Below, piece after piece: positions 23,901 through 31,393 of a stretch of 64,000 bases of DNA. Position 1 is the first letter of the stretch, and each line of letters begins with the position of its first letter. This stretch comes from Spirochaetia bacterium (GTDB lineage: Bacteria > Spirochaetota > Spirochaetia > CADAEX01), in contig JAFSOR010000028.1 of assembly GCA_017446885.1 (NCBI GenBank), positions 1 to 64,000 on the forward strand. The letters run 5' to 3'. The translations under genes and the position numbers were made by a program. The notes beneath the pieces were generated by a model that saw nothing but the letters and a program-made list of their open reading frames with translations, ran no database searches and was not told where the DNA came from.

Positions 23901-25523
23901 CAGTCTGCCGCAGTGTCTGTAGGCAAAGGCTATGCCGACCAGGTAGCTTCCTCTGCCGTAGACGGCAACCTTGATACAGCGGTAAAGCCCGATGCAAAGC
24001 GTACTATTGGAAGCCTGGTGCGCAGCTGGATAAGCAGCAGGCTGTCAGGCTACCTGGGCGACGACCGGCTGGCAGCTGAACAGGTCGCAAACTTTGCTGG
24101 CACTTTGGCCGATGCCGGTTATGAGCTTGCAACCACAGGAAAAGCCAAGTTCAACGTGCTCAACCTATCGTCTTTCTGCAATGCCCATGTGGGACTCCTT
24201 GAGATGAATATAGGTGGAGAAGGACCCATATTCGAGATAGGTTCGGGCGGTTATGACATAAGCAGGAATACTGTGGAATCTGCCATTGATTCAGCCTACA
24301 TCATCAAGGAGGAAAACAGAATCAGGCACAGCTCTGATTTCTCCAAGGAGAACAAGATAGCAATGAGGGCCCTTTTCTCCGAGGGCAAAACCCAAGGTCA
24401 GGTCAGCGAGCTTTACAACCTGCTGCTTGGCGATGGCGCCTCAATCGAATATGGTAACCTTGATGATGCTCTGGCATATACTTCTGAAGACCAAAGTGGA
24501 AGCCGGAATATTGTCCTGAATCTAATCCCATCCGGCACGCTGGCGGATCAGCTTAAGATGGCTGTGATCCTGGCGCACGAGGCATATAGGAATGGAAAGG
24601 ATGACGGCATATTGCAGATTTTCGAGACAGCCGATGCTGTCCTGGGCCATGCAAAGATGGCTTATGACATTCTCTCTTCTGGTTTCAGCTATCCTGACAT
24701 CAATCTTATCAAAGATGAAGTCAGGTCATTGGTGGGTGGAAATGTAAAGGAGCTGATTGTAAATGCAATCTGCAACTATGCCTCGGGCGGCGACTATTGG
24801 CGCATTGTCGGAGATGGAAAAGCAGTTTGGGACGGCAATTTGAACCTGTATAAGGAGAAGGGGGATCTGCTTTACAATTATCAGGCATTAAAGACAGCAT
24901 TACAGTCTGGGGTAGAGGCTGTAGATGGGGTTCCAGAAGAGCGGCTTTCTGATATTGTCTGGAAAAATACTCTTTTGGAAATGGCAGGTAAAAAAGCTGA
25001 CGGCACCTACATTTCTAAAGCGGCAGAAGCTCTTTTGTCAGATGGAAATATGAGCTACGACGAGGCGATCAATTCTCTTTCCAGTACAGCCGGCAGGGCA
25101 TTTGCAGTTCCAGATATATTCGAACATTACAGTGCCAGGGTTGTGGCAAATAATACAGATATGCTTAAAACATATATATCAAGCCCAGATATGCTTAAAA
25201 TGTTAACAAACAGGAGTCAGCCGGTTCAGTACCTTGACGGAGTAAAGGCAACCTTGCTGCCCGACAGCAAGTCGGTGTTCCATATTTCGCCAGAGGACAG
25301 AGCCACCTATAAATGGGTGCTGGATGACGGCAGGGAGCTTGTGATAGGCGAGAGAAAAGATGGTACAAAGTATTTGCAGACCGATGACCACTACCAGGGA
25401 ACCTACAACATGGCAAATCCGGACAAACCTTGGGAGCATGCACTCAAGGATGTATTCCCTTATATGCTTTTAGGCAACACTCCCGACGACAGCTCTATTG
25501 CGAAGTTCCTTATTTCTATATAA
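20976..25523 (+). CDS. Very large secreted protein, TIGR04388-like
   Basis: A 1515-aa protein with a signal peptide (about 1-20). Residues 100-330 are highly charged and Ala/Glu-rich, consistent with long coiled coils. Around 860-960 come an IDVPFYMQKLWDED stretch and Gly/Ala-rich segments. Near 1075-1110 there is an LEMNIGGEGPIFEIGSGGYD beta-like region. Near 1195 LKMAVILAHEAYRNG and at the C-terminus a KDVFPYMLLGN segment recall the large TIGR04388-type proteins of Leptospira and Treponema. That match is from memory. Function unknown; a surface or exported effector-like role is conceivable. GGAGGTG precedes the ATG. An upstream element is shared with the lipoprotein operon. Confidence 0.65.
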   Translation: MRKSVFAVFLFVWCSCFASGENYELFRGTQSAQNENRQYGISEQLGKKDKEVLPLEARTQVEPQVMILAEKRRAMLLEAAASNANENIQPILEEMDTVLADLGSTVPESDKWFSAAEQIIQQGKNSVSEKAVSYFSDLEATIERAKKAFAEESKVFQDSLESIFDQFSTVLEVKAQAASNEKSLLAETARLKAYIAENKANPLAAQLEEKIKVYESEAQFWADTVRQCDKREAELRKSLSAMQEDIKGAGRQIGLPDIVLDDQDRLKCQQNAEKVQAALYLTKVAESVQASCSDYSLQSELAQRNADAHLSSLFSEADNEAVNFVQKMNNSLLRDFSLAYYWRSQHNSDLKSIDVAIYSDQNFQKLKSYGYAFSHPEEYVNSQAESAYEAINADPEKKRLYDYFEKAVGSGTAQFDTSFIGKDISDIAHDYLWDVSVRKEKNYKKNHKILNFFTRKSSKMKNMRKAMADIDGSDERKEIMEIVENARSYLEAKEFYAEAVEMVRGDSVLYNFDTFILKCKEVTGISYGGNSILQDYFDSLGKEERIGFTAVLQNISNLIGSSFSLNNESSSYTLELLGNLDDYGSSANRLSIMNMTGTGLLDLYRHHYAEYLEKLCTDLSCDYAMFEGAMTNWDNALDTQVYRARKNWETALLEFEKTKSELELEQQNQAARNKNMFDTQEQRQSYQTALEMASEVDNFEGQVLSRIETANKKVDKQITDILEGKGYVRNGNLFKRKIMIDETLLGGIEFENQKIEGYRWFTAPVFDLGVDLSPNVIKGLDIEELEQRIEKAKSAVEQYSQVVFGNQDNSDTKGLFAMHIGYVPVMSTSNPEKVAKQGSGEYGRIFELFYRNEARLGRGLAAIDVPFYMQKLWDEDRNNDGKADTVLFSLPSIRQGGEIVCNIFSSINPALGMMVTAFDSTTFAGLDMVFAGKSFEDAAKDVNKRMALAASSWGTGSIAQAAQPAQNASTGTKLLQSAAVSVGKGYADQVASSAVDGNLDTAVKPDAKRTIGSLVRSWISSRLSGYLGDDRLAAEQVANFAGTLADAGYELATTGKAKFNVLNLSSFCNAHVGLLEMNIGGEGPIFEIGSGGYDISRNTVESAIDSAYIIKEENRIRHSSDFSKENKIAMRALFSEGKTQGQVSELYNLLLGDGASIEYGNLDDALAYTSEDQSGSRNIVLNLIPSGTLADQLKMAVILAHEAYRNGKDDGILQIFETADAVLGHAKMAYDILSSGFSYPDINLIKDEVRSLVGGNVKELIVNAICNYASGGDYWRIVGDGKAVWDGNLNLYKEKGDLLYNYQALKTALQSGVEAVDGVPEERLSDIVWKNTLLEMAGKKADGTYISKAAEALLSDGNMSYDEAINSLSSTAGRAFAVPDIFEHYSARVVANNTDMLKTYISSPDMLKMLTNRSQPVQYLDGVKATLLPDSKSVFHISPEDRATYKWVLDDGRELVIGERKDGTKYLQTDDHYQGTYNMANPDKPWEHALKDVFPYMLLGNTPDDSSIAKFLISI

Positions 25524-25543
25524 GATTAAATGGAAGGTGACAG

Positions 25544-26299
25544 ATGAAAGTACAGGAAAATGGGAAAGTAGTATCAAACACAGGAGTTGCGCTCAATCTT
25601 CATTTCATTGAGATAAAAGTGCCCAAGATATCAACTCAGATAAAGCCCGGCAACTTTGTAAGCCTGCTTCCTCCTTCTTCATCGGGTGCATTCCTGCGCC
25701 GCCCTTTCTCTGTTGCCGGTGTGCAGGATGGTTCACTTAAGCTTGTGATTCGCGACATCGGCAAGGGAACCCATGCTATAACATCGCTTGCTCCGGGGGA
25801 CTGTATAGAGGTGCTGGGGCCGCTTGGAAACAGCTACCCAGATTTTGAACCTGATAAAAAGCTATGGCTTTTGGGCGGCGGCACCGGTATAGCATCGCTA
25901 TTATTCCTGCATGATGTTCATGGTAACCCTGCTGACAGAATACTGTGGGGCGGCAAGACTAAAGATGAGCTTCCTATGGAGACCTGGGTCTCCAGCTCCA
26001 TCACTTTTGCAACCGATGATGGCACCAGGGGCGGGCACGGCAATGTTGTGGATGTGGCCCGGCGCTGGCTTAAAGATGACAGGCCTGATTATATTGCAGC
26101 CTGCGGCCCAAGGGGACTTTTGAAAGGGGTTCAGCAGCTTGCCTCGGAATATAAAATTCCGGCCTGGATTTCCTGCGAGGAGTTCATGGCCTGCGGTATG
26201 GGTGCCTGCGCCGGCTGCGCTGTGCCGCTTGCAGTGGGGGGCTATGCCCGGGTGTGTGCTGATGGCCCTGTGTTCAAGGCAGGGGAGGTGCTGTTATGA
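25544..26299 (+). CDS. pyrK: Dihydroorotate dehydrogenase electron-transfer subunit
   Basis: A 251-aa ferredoxin-reductase-like subunit. FAD-binding RRPFSVAG lies near residue 53 and the NAD-binding GGGTGIASL near 110. The C-terminal [2Fe-2S] cluster ligands are EEFMACGMGACAGCAV plus a later Cys (YARVCADGP). It passes electrons from PyrD to NAD+ in the class 1B enzyme of pyrimidine synthesis. It overlaps pyrD by 4 nt, fitting a fixed subunit ratio. AAGG precedes the ATG. Confidence 0.95.
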   Translation: MKVQENGKVVSNTGVALNLHFIEIKVPKISTQIKPGNFVSLLPPSSSGAFLRRPFSVAGVQDGSLKLVIRDIGKGTHAITSLAPGDCIEVLGPLGNSYPDFEPDKKLWLLGGGTGIASLLFLHDVHGNPADRILWGGKTKDELPMETWVSSSITFATDDGTRGGHGNVVDVARRWLKDDRPDYIAACGPRGLLKGVQQLASEYKIPAWISCEEFMACGMGACAGCAVPLAVGGYARVCADGPVFKAGEVLL

Positions 26300-27216
26300 A
26301 CCTTAATTCAAAAGTAGGCAGTTTTGAGCTTGCAAATCCTTTTATAGCTGCAAGCGGCACCTATGGCTACGGCACCGAGTATGGCGACCTTTCTCCTGCA
26401 AAGGAGTGGGGTGCTGTAATTCTTAAGTCGGTATCCAGAAATCTGCGGCCAGGCAATGTGCCACCCCGGTGCTGCGAAGTAGACAGCGGCATGATTAACT
26501 CCATAGGCCTTGCCAATGTGGGGCTTGAAAAGTTTATGGCCGAGAAGCTGCCTGCATTCGCTGCCGAAAATCCAGATGCAACCTGCATAGCAAGCCTGGC
26601 TGGAGAGACCTTGGACGAGTTTCTGTACCTGGCAGAAAATCTTTCGAAGGCTAAGGCAATAAAGGCTTTTGAGCTTAATATATCCTGCCCCAATGTGGCC
26701 AAAGGGGGAATGCACTTCGGCGCAGACTGCAATGCATCGCGTCAGCTGGTGTCGGAGATGAAGAAGATAACCAGCATTCCGGTATGGGTAAAGGTAACTC
26801 CATCTACCACCGACCCAGTAGGTGTGGCTACCGTGTGCGCCGAAGCCGGGGCCGACGCAGTGGTTGCAACCAATACCATTCCTGCCATGAAAATCGATAT
26901 AAACCGGTGCCGGCCTGTGCTGGGCAACATAACCGGCGGCCTGTCTGGCCCTGCCATTTTCCCCGCATCGCTGCGTATTGCATACATGATTCACAAGGCT
27001 CTGCCTAAGCTTCCGCTTGTGGGCTGTGGTGGCGTGGACTGCGGGGAAAAGGCAGTCCAGTACATCCTTGCAGGATGCAGTGCCGTCGAGATAGGCACTG
27101 CCACATTCCGCCAGCCAGACACCCTGGTCCAGGTCAAGAAATTCCTTGCAGAATACATGGATAAAATGGGCTTTAAGAGTATCGAGGATTTCAAGGGGCT
27201 GGCTGCCAGGATTTAA
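26296..27216 (+). CDS. pyrD: Dihydroorotate dehydrogenase, class 1B catalytic subunit
   Basis: A 306-aa TIM-barrel flavoprotein. It carries the ASGTYGYG start, the NISCPNVAKGG loop, the ITGGLSGPAIFP region and the phosphate-binding GCGGVDCGEKAVQYILAG. It oxidises dihydroorotate to orotate using FMN and needs PyrK, encoded directly upstream with an ATGA overlap. Both length and partner gene point to the NAD-linked type. Confidence 0.95.
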   Translation: MNLNSKVGSFELANPFIAASGTYGYGTEYGDLSPAKEWGAVILKSVSRNLRPGNVPPRCCEVDSGMINSIGLANVGLEKFMAEKLPAFAAENPDATCIASLAGETLDEFLYLAENLSKAKAIKAFELNISCPNVAKGGMHFGADCNASRQLVSEMKKITSIPVWVKVTPSTTDPVGVATVCAEAGADAVVATNTIPAMKIDINRCRPVLGNITGGLSGPAIFPASLRIAYMIHKALPKLPLVGCGGVDCGEKAVQYILAGCSAVEIGTATFRQPDTLVQVKKFLAEYMDKMGFKSIEDFKGLAARI

Positions 27217-27279
27217 GCCATATGCTTTTTACTTGCGTGCAGACTTTATTTAATGTATCATTAAAATTGGAGGCAATCT

Positions 27280-28011
27280 GTGGATAAGCTAGTTACCCTT
27301 CTTAAAGAATCAGAATACTGCGTTGTATTCACCGGTGCCGGTGTCTCGACCCTGGCTGGAATAAAAGACTTTCGGGGGAAAGATGGTCTTTATAAGACTG
27401 CCGGCGAGGATGCAGAGAAAATATTCGACATAGACTATTTCCATAAAAAGCCGTCCTTCTACTATAAGGCGGCCAAGGACTTTATATACAATCTGGACCA
27501 GAAGGAGCCTGCCATTGTTCATACCGAGCTTGCACGGCTTGAGAAGATGGGAATTGTCAAGGCTGTGATTACCCAGAACATAGACCTGTTGCATCAGAAG
27601 GCTGGTTCCAAGAAGGTTATAGAGGTGCACGGATCCCCAGAAATCCACAGGTGCCTTGCCTGTGGAAAGATATATAAATTTGACGAGATTGCCAAAATAG
27701 TGCAGGAGGGTAAGGTTCCTCAGTGCACCTGCGGCGGCATAATAAAGCCGGACATCACCTTCTTTGGTGAATCGCTTCCGGGTCTTGCGGTGGAGCAGGC
27801 TGTTTACGAGGCATCCAAGGCCGACCTTATGCTGGTGCTTGGATCTACCCTGGTGGTGTATCCTGCCGCATCATTCCCGCTGTATACAGTGCGGAACGGT
27901 GGCAAGCTGGTTATTGTAAACAACATGGAGACCCCTCTGGATTATATGGCTGCTGAAAAATACAGCGACCTTGAATCTGTCTTCAGCTATATTCACGAGA
28001 ACCTTAAATAA
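27280..28011 (+). CDS. cobB: NAD-dependent protein deacylase, sirtuin
   Basis: A 243-aa sirtuin. NAD-binding GAGVSTLAGIKDFRG appears near residue 20 (Ala for the usual Ser in SGI). The catalytic region TQNIDLLHQKAG is followed by the VHGSPE catalytic His. A small zinc module has Cys pairs in RCLACGK and CTCGG. A bacterial sirtuin deacylates lysines, consuming NAD+. It starts at GTG 27280 with GGAGG upstream. A second, divergent SIR2-type gene begins 1 nt after its stop. Confidence 0.93.
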   Translation: MDKLVTLLKESEYCVVFTGAGVSTLAGIKDFRGKDGLYKTAGEDAEKIFDIDYFHKKPSFYYKAAKDFIYNLDQKEPAIVHTELARLEKMGIVKAVITQNIDLLHQKAGSKKVIEVHGSPEIHRCLACGKIYKFDEIAKIVQEGKVPQCTCGGIIKPDITFFGESLPGLAVEQAVYEASKADLMLVLGSTLVVYPAASFPLYTVRNGGKLVIVNNMETPLDYMAAEKYSDLESVFSYIHENLK

Positions 28012-28012
28012 T

Positions 28013-28975
28013 ATGGATACATATAAGCGGATTTATGTATTAGGCTCTGGTTTTTCCAAGTCCATCTCCAAGAATATGCCTGCCATGAGCGGACTTTCTC
28101 AGGAACTGCGCCTGGCAAAGGACTCCAAATATCCTGAGCTTATGGATTTTATGCGCAACCTGGACAGGAAGACCAACGGAAGCAAAGAGCTTACTTCCAT
28201 GGAGGCTGTCTGCTCCCTTATTCTTGGGCGGGATATTTACTACAACAGCTCTGTCTATCTCTACTACCAGATACTCCAGAATCAGCTGGTCCACTGGCTT
28301 TATGAGAAGATAGATACAGCTGCCGACCATGTGGATGCTGACAAAGTGGAGGGGCTCAAGAACTTTATTATGCAGTGTGCCTGCCCGGCCAACGGGGAAA
28401 AATCCCTGGTTATAACCTTTAACTACGACCTTTTGATCGAGCGTCTTTTTGCCAGCATGAAAGATCTGCCATGCAGACTCGATTATATAATCAGGCTTAA
28501 CAGCTATTTCGGCGAGGCTGAGATAGATACCGGGAAAGAGATTTTCCCATACCTTAAACTTCATGGCTCATTCAACTGGTTCCGTTCTCCAGGAAGCATT
28601 GTATGCAATACCGACAACGTCTATCTGACAGAGGAAGGCGGCTACAGCAGGAGTCTGATTCATCATAACGACATTCCTGTGTTTGTCCCCATGACTTTCT
28701 CCAAGCAGAGCTACCTTGAGGGAAGTTTTTTCAATGTGCTGTGGAATATAGCCCAGCGCTACCTTGAGATGGCAGAAGAGATTGTTTTTATAGGCTACGG
28801 CTTTCCTGTTACAGACCTTATAAACCTGGCTTTTTTCCTGAATTATAAAGATAAGATAAAGCATATAGTCATAAAGGGAGAGGAAGTGATAAGGAAATCA
28901 AGGCTTGAGGCTCTGTTCGGAAAAGAGCGGATAGTGGATCAGGATGCGGTGGATTATCTTTCCCATATCTCCTGA
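28013..28975 (+). CDS. SIR2-like domain protein (diverged)
   Basis: A 320-aa protein with the SIR2-like fold seen in stand-alone bacterial SIR2 proteins rather than in deacylases. It has YVLGSGFSKSIS at the NAD-loop position, TFNYDLLIER near residue 140, KLHGSFNWF near 182 and FIGYGFPVTD near 262. The zinc module and the QNID motif of CobB are missing. Relatives of this type often degrade NAD+ or work in phage defence, but no partner such as HerA, TIR or Argonaute is near. It starts 1 nt after cobB and is translated from the same message. Confidence 0.8.
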   Translation: MDTYKRIYVLGSGFSKSISKNMPAMSGLSQELRLAKDSKYPELMDFMRNLDRKTNGSKELTSMEAVCSLILGRDIYYNSSVYLYYQILQNQLVHWLYEKIDTAADHVDADKVEGLKNFIMQCACPANGEKSLVITFNYDLLIERLFASMKDLPCRLDYIIRLNSYFGEAEIDTGKEIFPYLKLHGSFNWFRSPGSIVCNTDNVYLTEEGGYSRSLIHHNDIPVFVPMTFSKQSYLEGSFFNVLWNIAQRYLEMAEEIVFIGYGFPVTDLINLAFFLNYKDKIKHIVIKGEEVIRKSRLEALFGKERIVDQDAVDYLSHIS

Positions 28976-30033
28976 TTGATGAAGTCGCCCATATAAATCG
29001 CAAGATTCTTATTTGATGATGCATCGAAGTGGATGCCGTCGGTACCGTCGCAGGTGGCATATCGTCCAGCCTCGATAAAAGTGCAGCCTTTCTTTTCTGC
29101 TACCAATTTTACAGCACCTGCAAGGCGCTGGGATTTGTTTACCTGGCTTTCGAAGAAAGATGCAAAAAGGTTATCTTCGTCGCACTTGGTGGAGATAGGC
29201 ACTGCCGAGGCAAGGAATACTCTGGCATCGGGGTTTGAAGATTGCACAATGTCGGCCATGTCCCCCATACCCTCTGCTATTCTGTTTATAGAAATATCCG
29301 GTACCGCCATTATATCGTTGTTCCCCAGCAGTATGATTACACCGTCATAGGTTTCCTGGCTTACAGCCCGTTCCAGAGCCTGCTTGCCGTTGGTGGGGCT
29401 TTTCATGGGCAGGTAGTTGAGTACAGTGCGGCCGTTTACCCCGTTTTCCGTTATCTCAAAACATTCTGGAATATATTTTTTTACCACACAGGGCCACCGG
29501 GTCTCTTCGTCCAGACGGCTTCTGTCGTGCCAGTCGTAACCCCAGGTGCTGGAACTGCCGAAACATAGTATCTTTTTTTTCTTCTCAAAAATCTGAAGAC
29601 GGCTTTCTGTCATGGAGTCTCCGTCGAAGTTGAAGTAGCCCGAGAAGCATTTGCCCTCTAAAAGGGCAGGAATCCACAGCCTGTCATCCTCCCACATCTG
29701 GTCGTAGGGCAGCTGGTGCACAGGACACCAGAATGGGTCTGCCTCATCCGATGAATGCAGCTCGCCGAAGAATTCGGTGGTATAGAACACATATCCTTTA
29801 AGCATAAGACCGTCTGTGAAAGGAAAGTCCAGAACCCCTTTAAGAACCGGGTTTACCGGCACAATGCCAGTCTCTTCCATGCACTCCCTTATTGCAGCCT
29901 GTACAGGAGTCTCCCCCGGCTCTATATGTCCGCCCGGAGCATTCACCTTGCCTGCTCCATGCCCAGTCTTCTTGTGTATCAAAAGGATATCGTTCCCCGA
30001 CCTTATATATGTTATTACTGCCCGTTCTTCCAT
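28954..30033 (-). CDS. Nudix hydrolase fused to an SGNH/GDSL hydrolase
   Basis: A 359-aa two-domain protein. Residues 1-150 are Nudix, with a perfect Nudix box: GGHIEPGETPVQAAIRE followed by the CMEETG end. The layout is MutT/MTH1-like. From about 158 on comes an SGNH hydrolase: block I CFGSSSTWGYD, block III LLGNNDI and block V DGIHFD (Asp-x-x-His). Nudix enzymes cut nucleoside diphosphate-X bonds, and SGNH enzymes cut esters; together they suggest sequential cleavage of one molecule. The ATG at 30033 lies 6 nt after a perfect TATAAT and has no Shine-Dalgarno at suitable distance. The last 22 nt overlap the convergent SIR2-like gene. Confidence 0.88.
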   Translation of the reverse strand: MEERAVITYIRSGNDILLIHKKTGHGAGKVNAPGGHIEPGETPVQAAIRECMEETGIVPVNPVLKGVLDFPFTDGLMLKGYVFYTTEFFGELHSSDEADPFWCPVHQLPYDQMWEDDRLWIPALLEGKCFSGYFNFDGDSMTESRLQIFEKKKKILCFGSSSTWGYDWHDRSRLDEETRWPCVVKKYIPECFEITENGVNGRTVLNYLPMKSPTNGKQALERAVSQETYDGVIILLGNNDIMAVPDISINRIAEGMGDMADIVQSSNPDARVFLASAVPISTKCDEDNLFASFFESQVNKSQRLAGAVKLVAEKKGCTFIEAGRYATCDGTDGIHFDASSNKNLAIYMGDFINQEIWER

Positions 30034-30034
30034 A

Positions 30035-30063
30035 TTTACATTATAACCTCTTTTCAATAAAAT
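30035..30063 (+). promoter_or_regulatory. ychF promoter overlapping the divergent Nudix-SGNH promoter
   Basis: Plus strand: TTTACA (30035-30040), 17 bp, TAAAAT (30058-30063), then 6 nt to the ychF ATG. Minus strand: TATAAT complementary to 30040-30045, 6 nt before the divergent ATG at 30033. Two polymerases could not use them at once. Confidence 0.6.
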
Positions 30064-30069
30064 AAAAAT

Positions 30070-31176
30070 ATGGGACTTAATTGCGGTATAGTAGGACTTC
30101 CTAACGTAGGAAAATCAACAATATTCTCGGCGGTGACCTCGGCTCCGGCAGAGGCTGCCAACTATCCATTCTGCACCATCGAACCCAATGTGGGCATAGT
30201 GAGCGTGCCAGACAAACGGCTTGATAACCTTTCAGCCCTGTTCAAGCCTAAGAAGACTGTTCCTGCAATTGTGGAGTTTGTGGATATCGCAGGCCTTGTG
30301 GGGGGTGCCTCCAAAGGCGAAGGGCTGGGCAACAAGTTCCTGTCACACATCCGGCAGGTGGGGGTTATAGCCCATGTAGTGCGCTGCTTTGATGACAAAG
30401 ACATAATCCATGTGAGCAACAAAGTTGACCCTGCATCCGATATCGAGACTATCAATATAGAGCTCGCTCTATCAGACCTTGAGACAGTGGAAAAGCGCAA
30501 AGCAAAGACCGAGAAACTGCTCCATGCAGGTAAAGATGCTGCCAAGGCAGCCCAGGCAGAGCTTGATGTGCTTGAGATGCTGGGCAAAGCCCTGGGCGAT
30601 GGCAAGCCGGCCCGCTCAATAGAGTTCAACGACGACCAGTTGGCAATTGTTAAGGATTTGCAGCTTATAACCATGAAGAAGCAGCTTTATGTCTGCAATG
30701 TGGATGAGGATTCTGCAAAGGATGGCAACCAGTACTCCAAGATAGTTGAGGATATAGCAGCCAAGGAAGGCTCAGCAGCCATTATTGTGTGCGGTAAGCT
30801 TGAGGCCGAGATAGCAATGCTTGAGACCCAGGAAGAGCGCAATGAGTTCCTGGAGATGGCCGGGCTTGAAGAGTCTGGCTTGGTACGGCTTATCCATGCG
30901 GCATACAACCTTTTGGGACTGCGCACCTTCTTTACAGCAGGCGAGGATGAGTGCCGTGCCTGGACATTCCACGACGGCGACAAGGCTCCGCAGGCTGCCG
31001 GGGTTATCCATACCGACTTTGAGAAAGGCTTTATCAAGGCCGAAGTCTACAGCTACGACGACATCATGGAACTTAAGACTGAACAGCAGATAAAGCTTGC
31101 AGGCAAGCTCCGCATCGAGGGCAAGGAATATGTTGTCCAGGACGGCGATGTGATGCACTTCCGGTTCAATGTGTAG
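30070..31176 (+). CDS. ychF: YchF/OLA1 family ATPase
   Basis: A 368-aa P-loop protein. G1 is GLPNVGKSTIF, the NYPFCTIEPN switch follows, G3 is DIAGLVGGASKGEGLG, and the Asn-x-x-Glu G4 variant is NVDED, which in YchF shifts preference from GTP to ATP. A TGS domain forms the C-terminus. It binds ribosomes and is linked to stress responses. There is no ribosome-binding site: the ATG lies 6 nt after a TAAAAT -10 box, which suggests a leaderless transcript. Confidence 0.93.
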   Translation: MGLNCGIVGLPNVGKSTIFSAVTSAPAEAANYPFCTIEPNVGIVSVPDKRLDNLSALFKPKKTVPAIVEFVDIAGLVGGASKGEGLGNKFLSHIRQVGVIAHVVRCFDDKDIIHVSNKVDPASDIETINIELALSDLETVEKRKAKTEKLLHAGKDAAKAAQAELDVLEMLGKALGDGKPARSIEFNDDQLAIVKDLQLITMKKQLYVCNVDEDSAKDGNQYSKIVEDIAAKEGSAAIIVCGKLEAEIAMLETQEERNEFLEMAGLEESGLVRLIHAAYNLLGLRTFFTAGEDECRAWTFHDGDKAPQAAGVIHTDFEKGFIKAEVYSYDDIMELKTEQQIKLAGKLRIEGKEYVVQDGDVMHFRFNV

Positions 31177-31326
31177 TAATTGACAATTTTCACCATTCCC
31201 CTTATTTACAGGCTTAAACATGGCTTTTTAGGTATTGCGGTCCTAACAGATCGCACTTTGCCATGGGAAGTCTTGTTGCTGGCTTGATTTACAAACTTTT
31301 TTTAATTTTCTTGAAATTTTTAGGGC

Positions 31327-31354
31327 AAAACTTGAAGCAAAATTAATTTTTTTT
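31327..31354 (+). promoter_or_regulatory. Upstream element shared with the 1515-aa protein gene (copy 2)
   Basis: AAAACTTGAAGCAAAAT followed by an ATTTTTTTT run lies about 40 nt before the first gene of the lipoprotein/RND operon, matching 20921-20949. The rest of the 31177-31393 interval shows no other clear signal. Confidence 0.45.
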
Positions 31355-31393
31355 GTGTTACTTAGGCAGACTTTCAAAATTAGGAGAAAAAAA

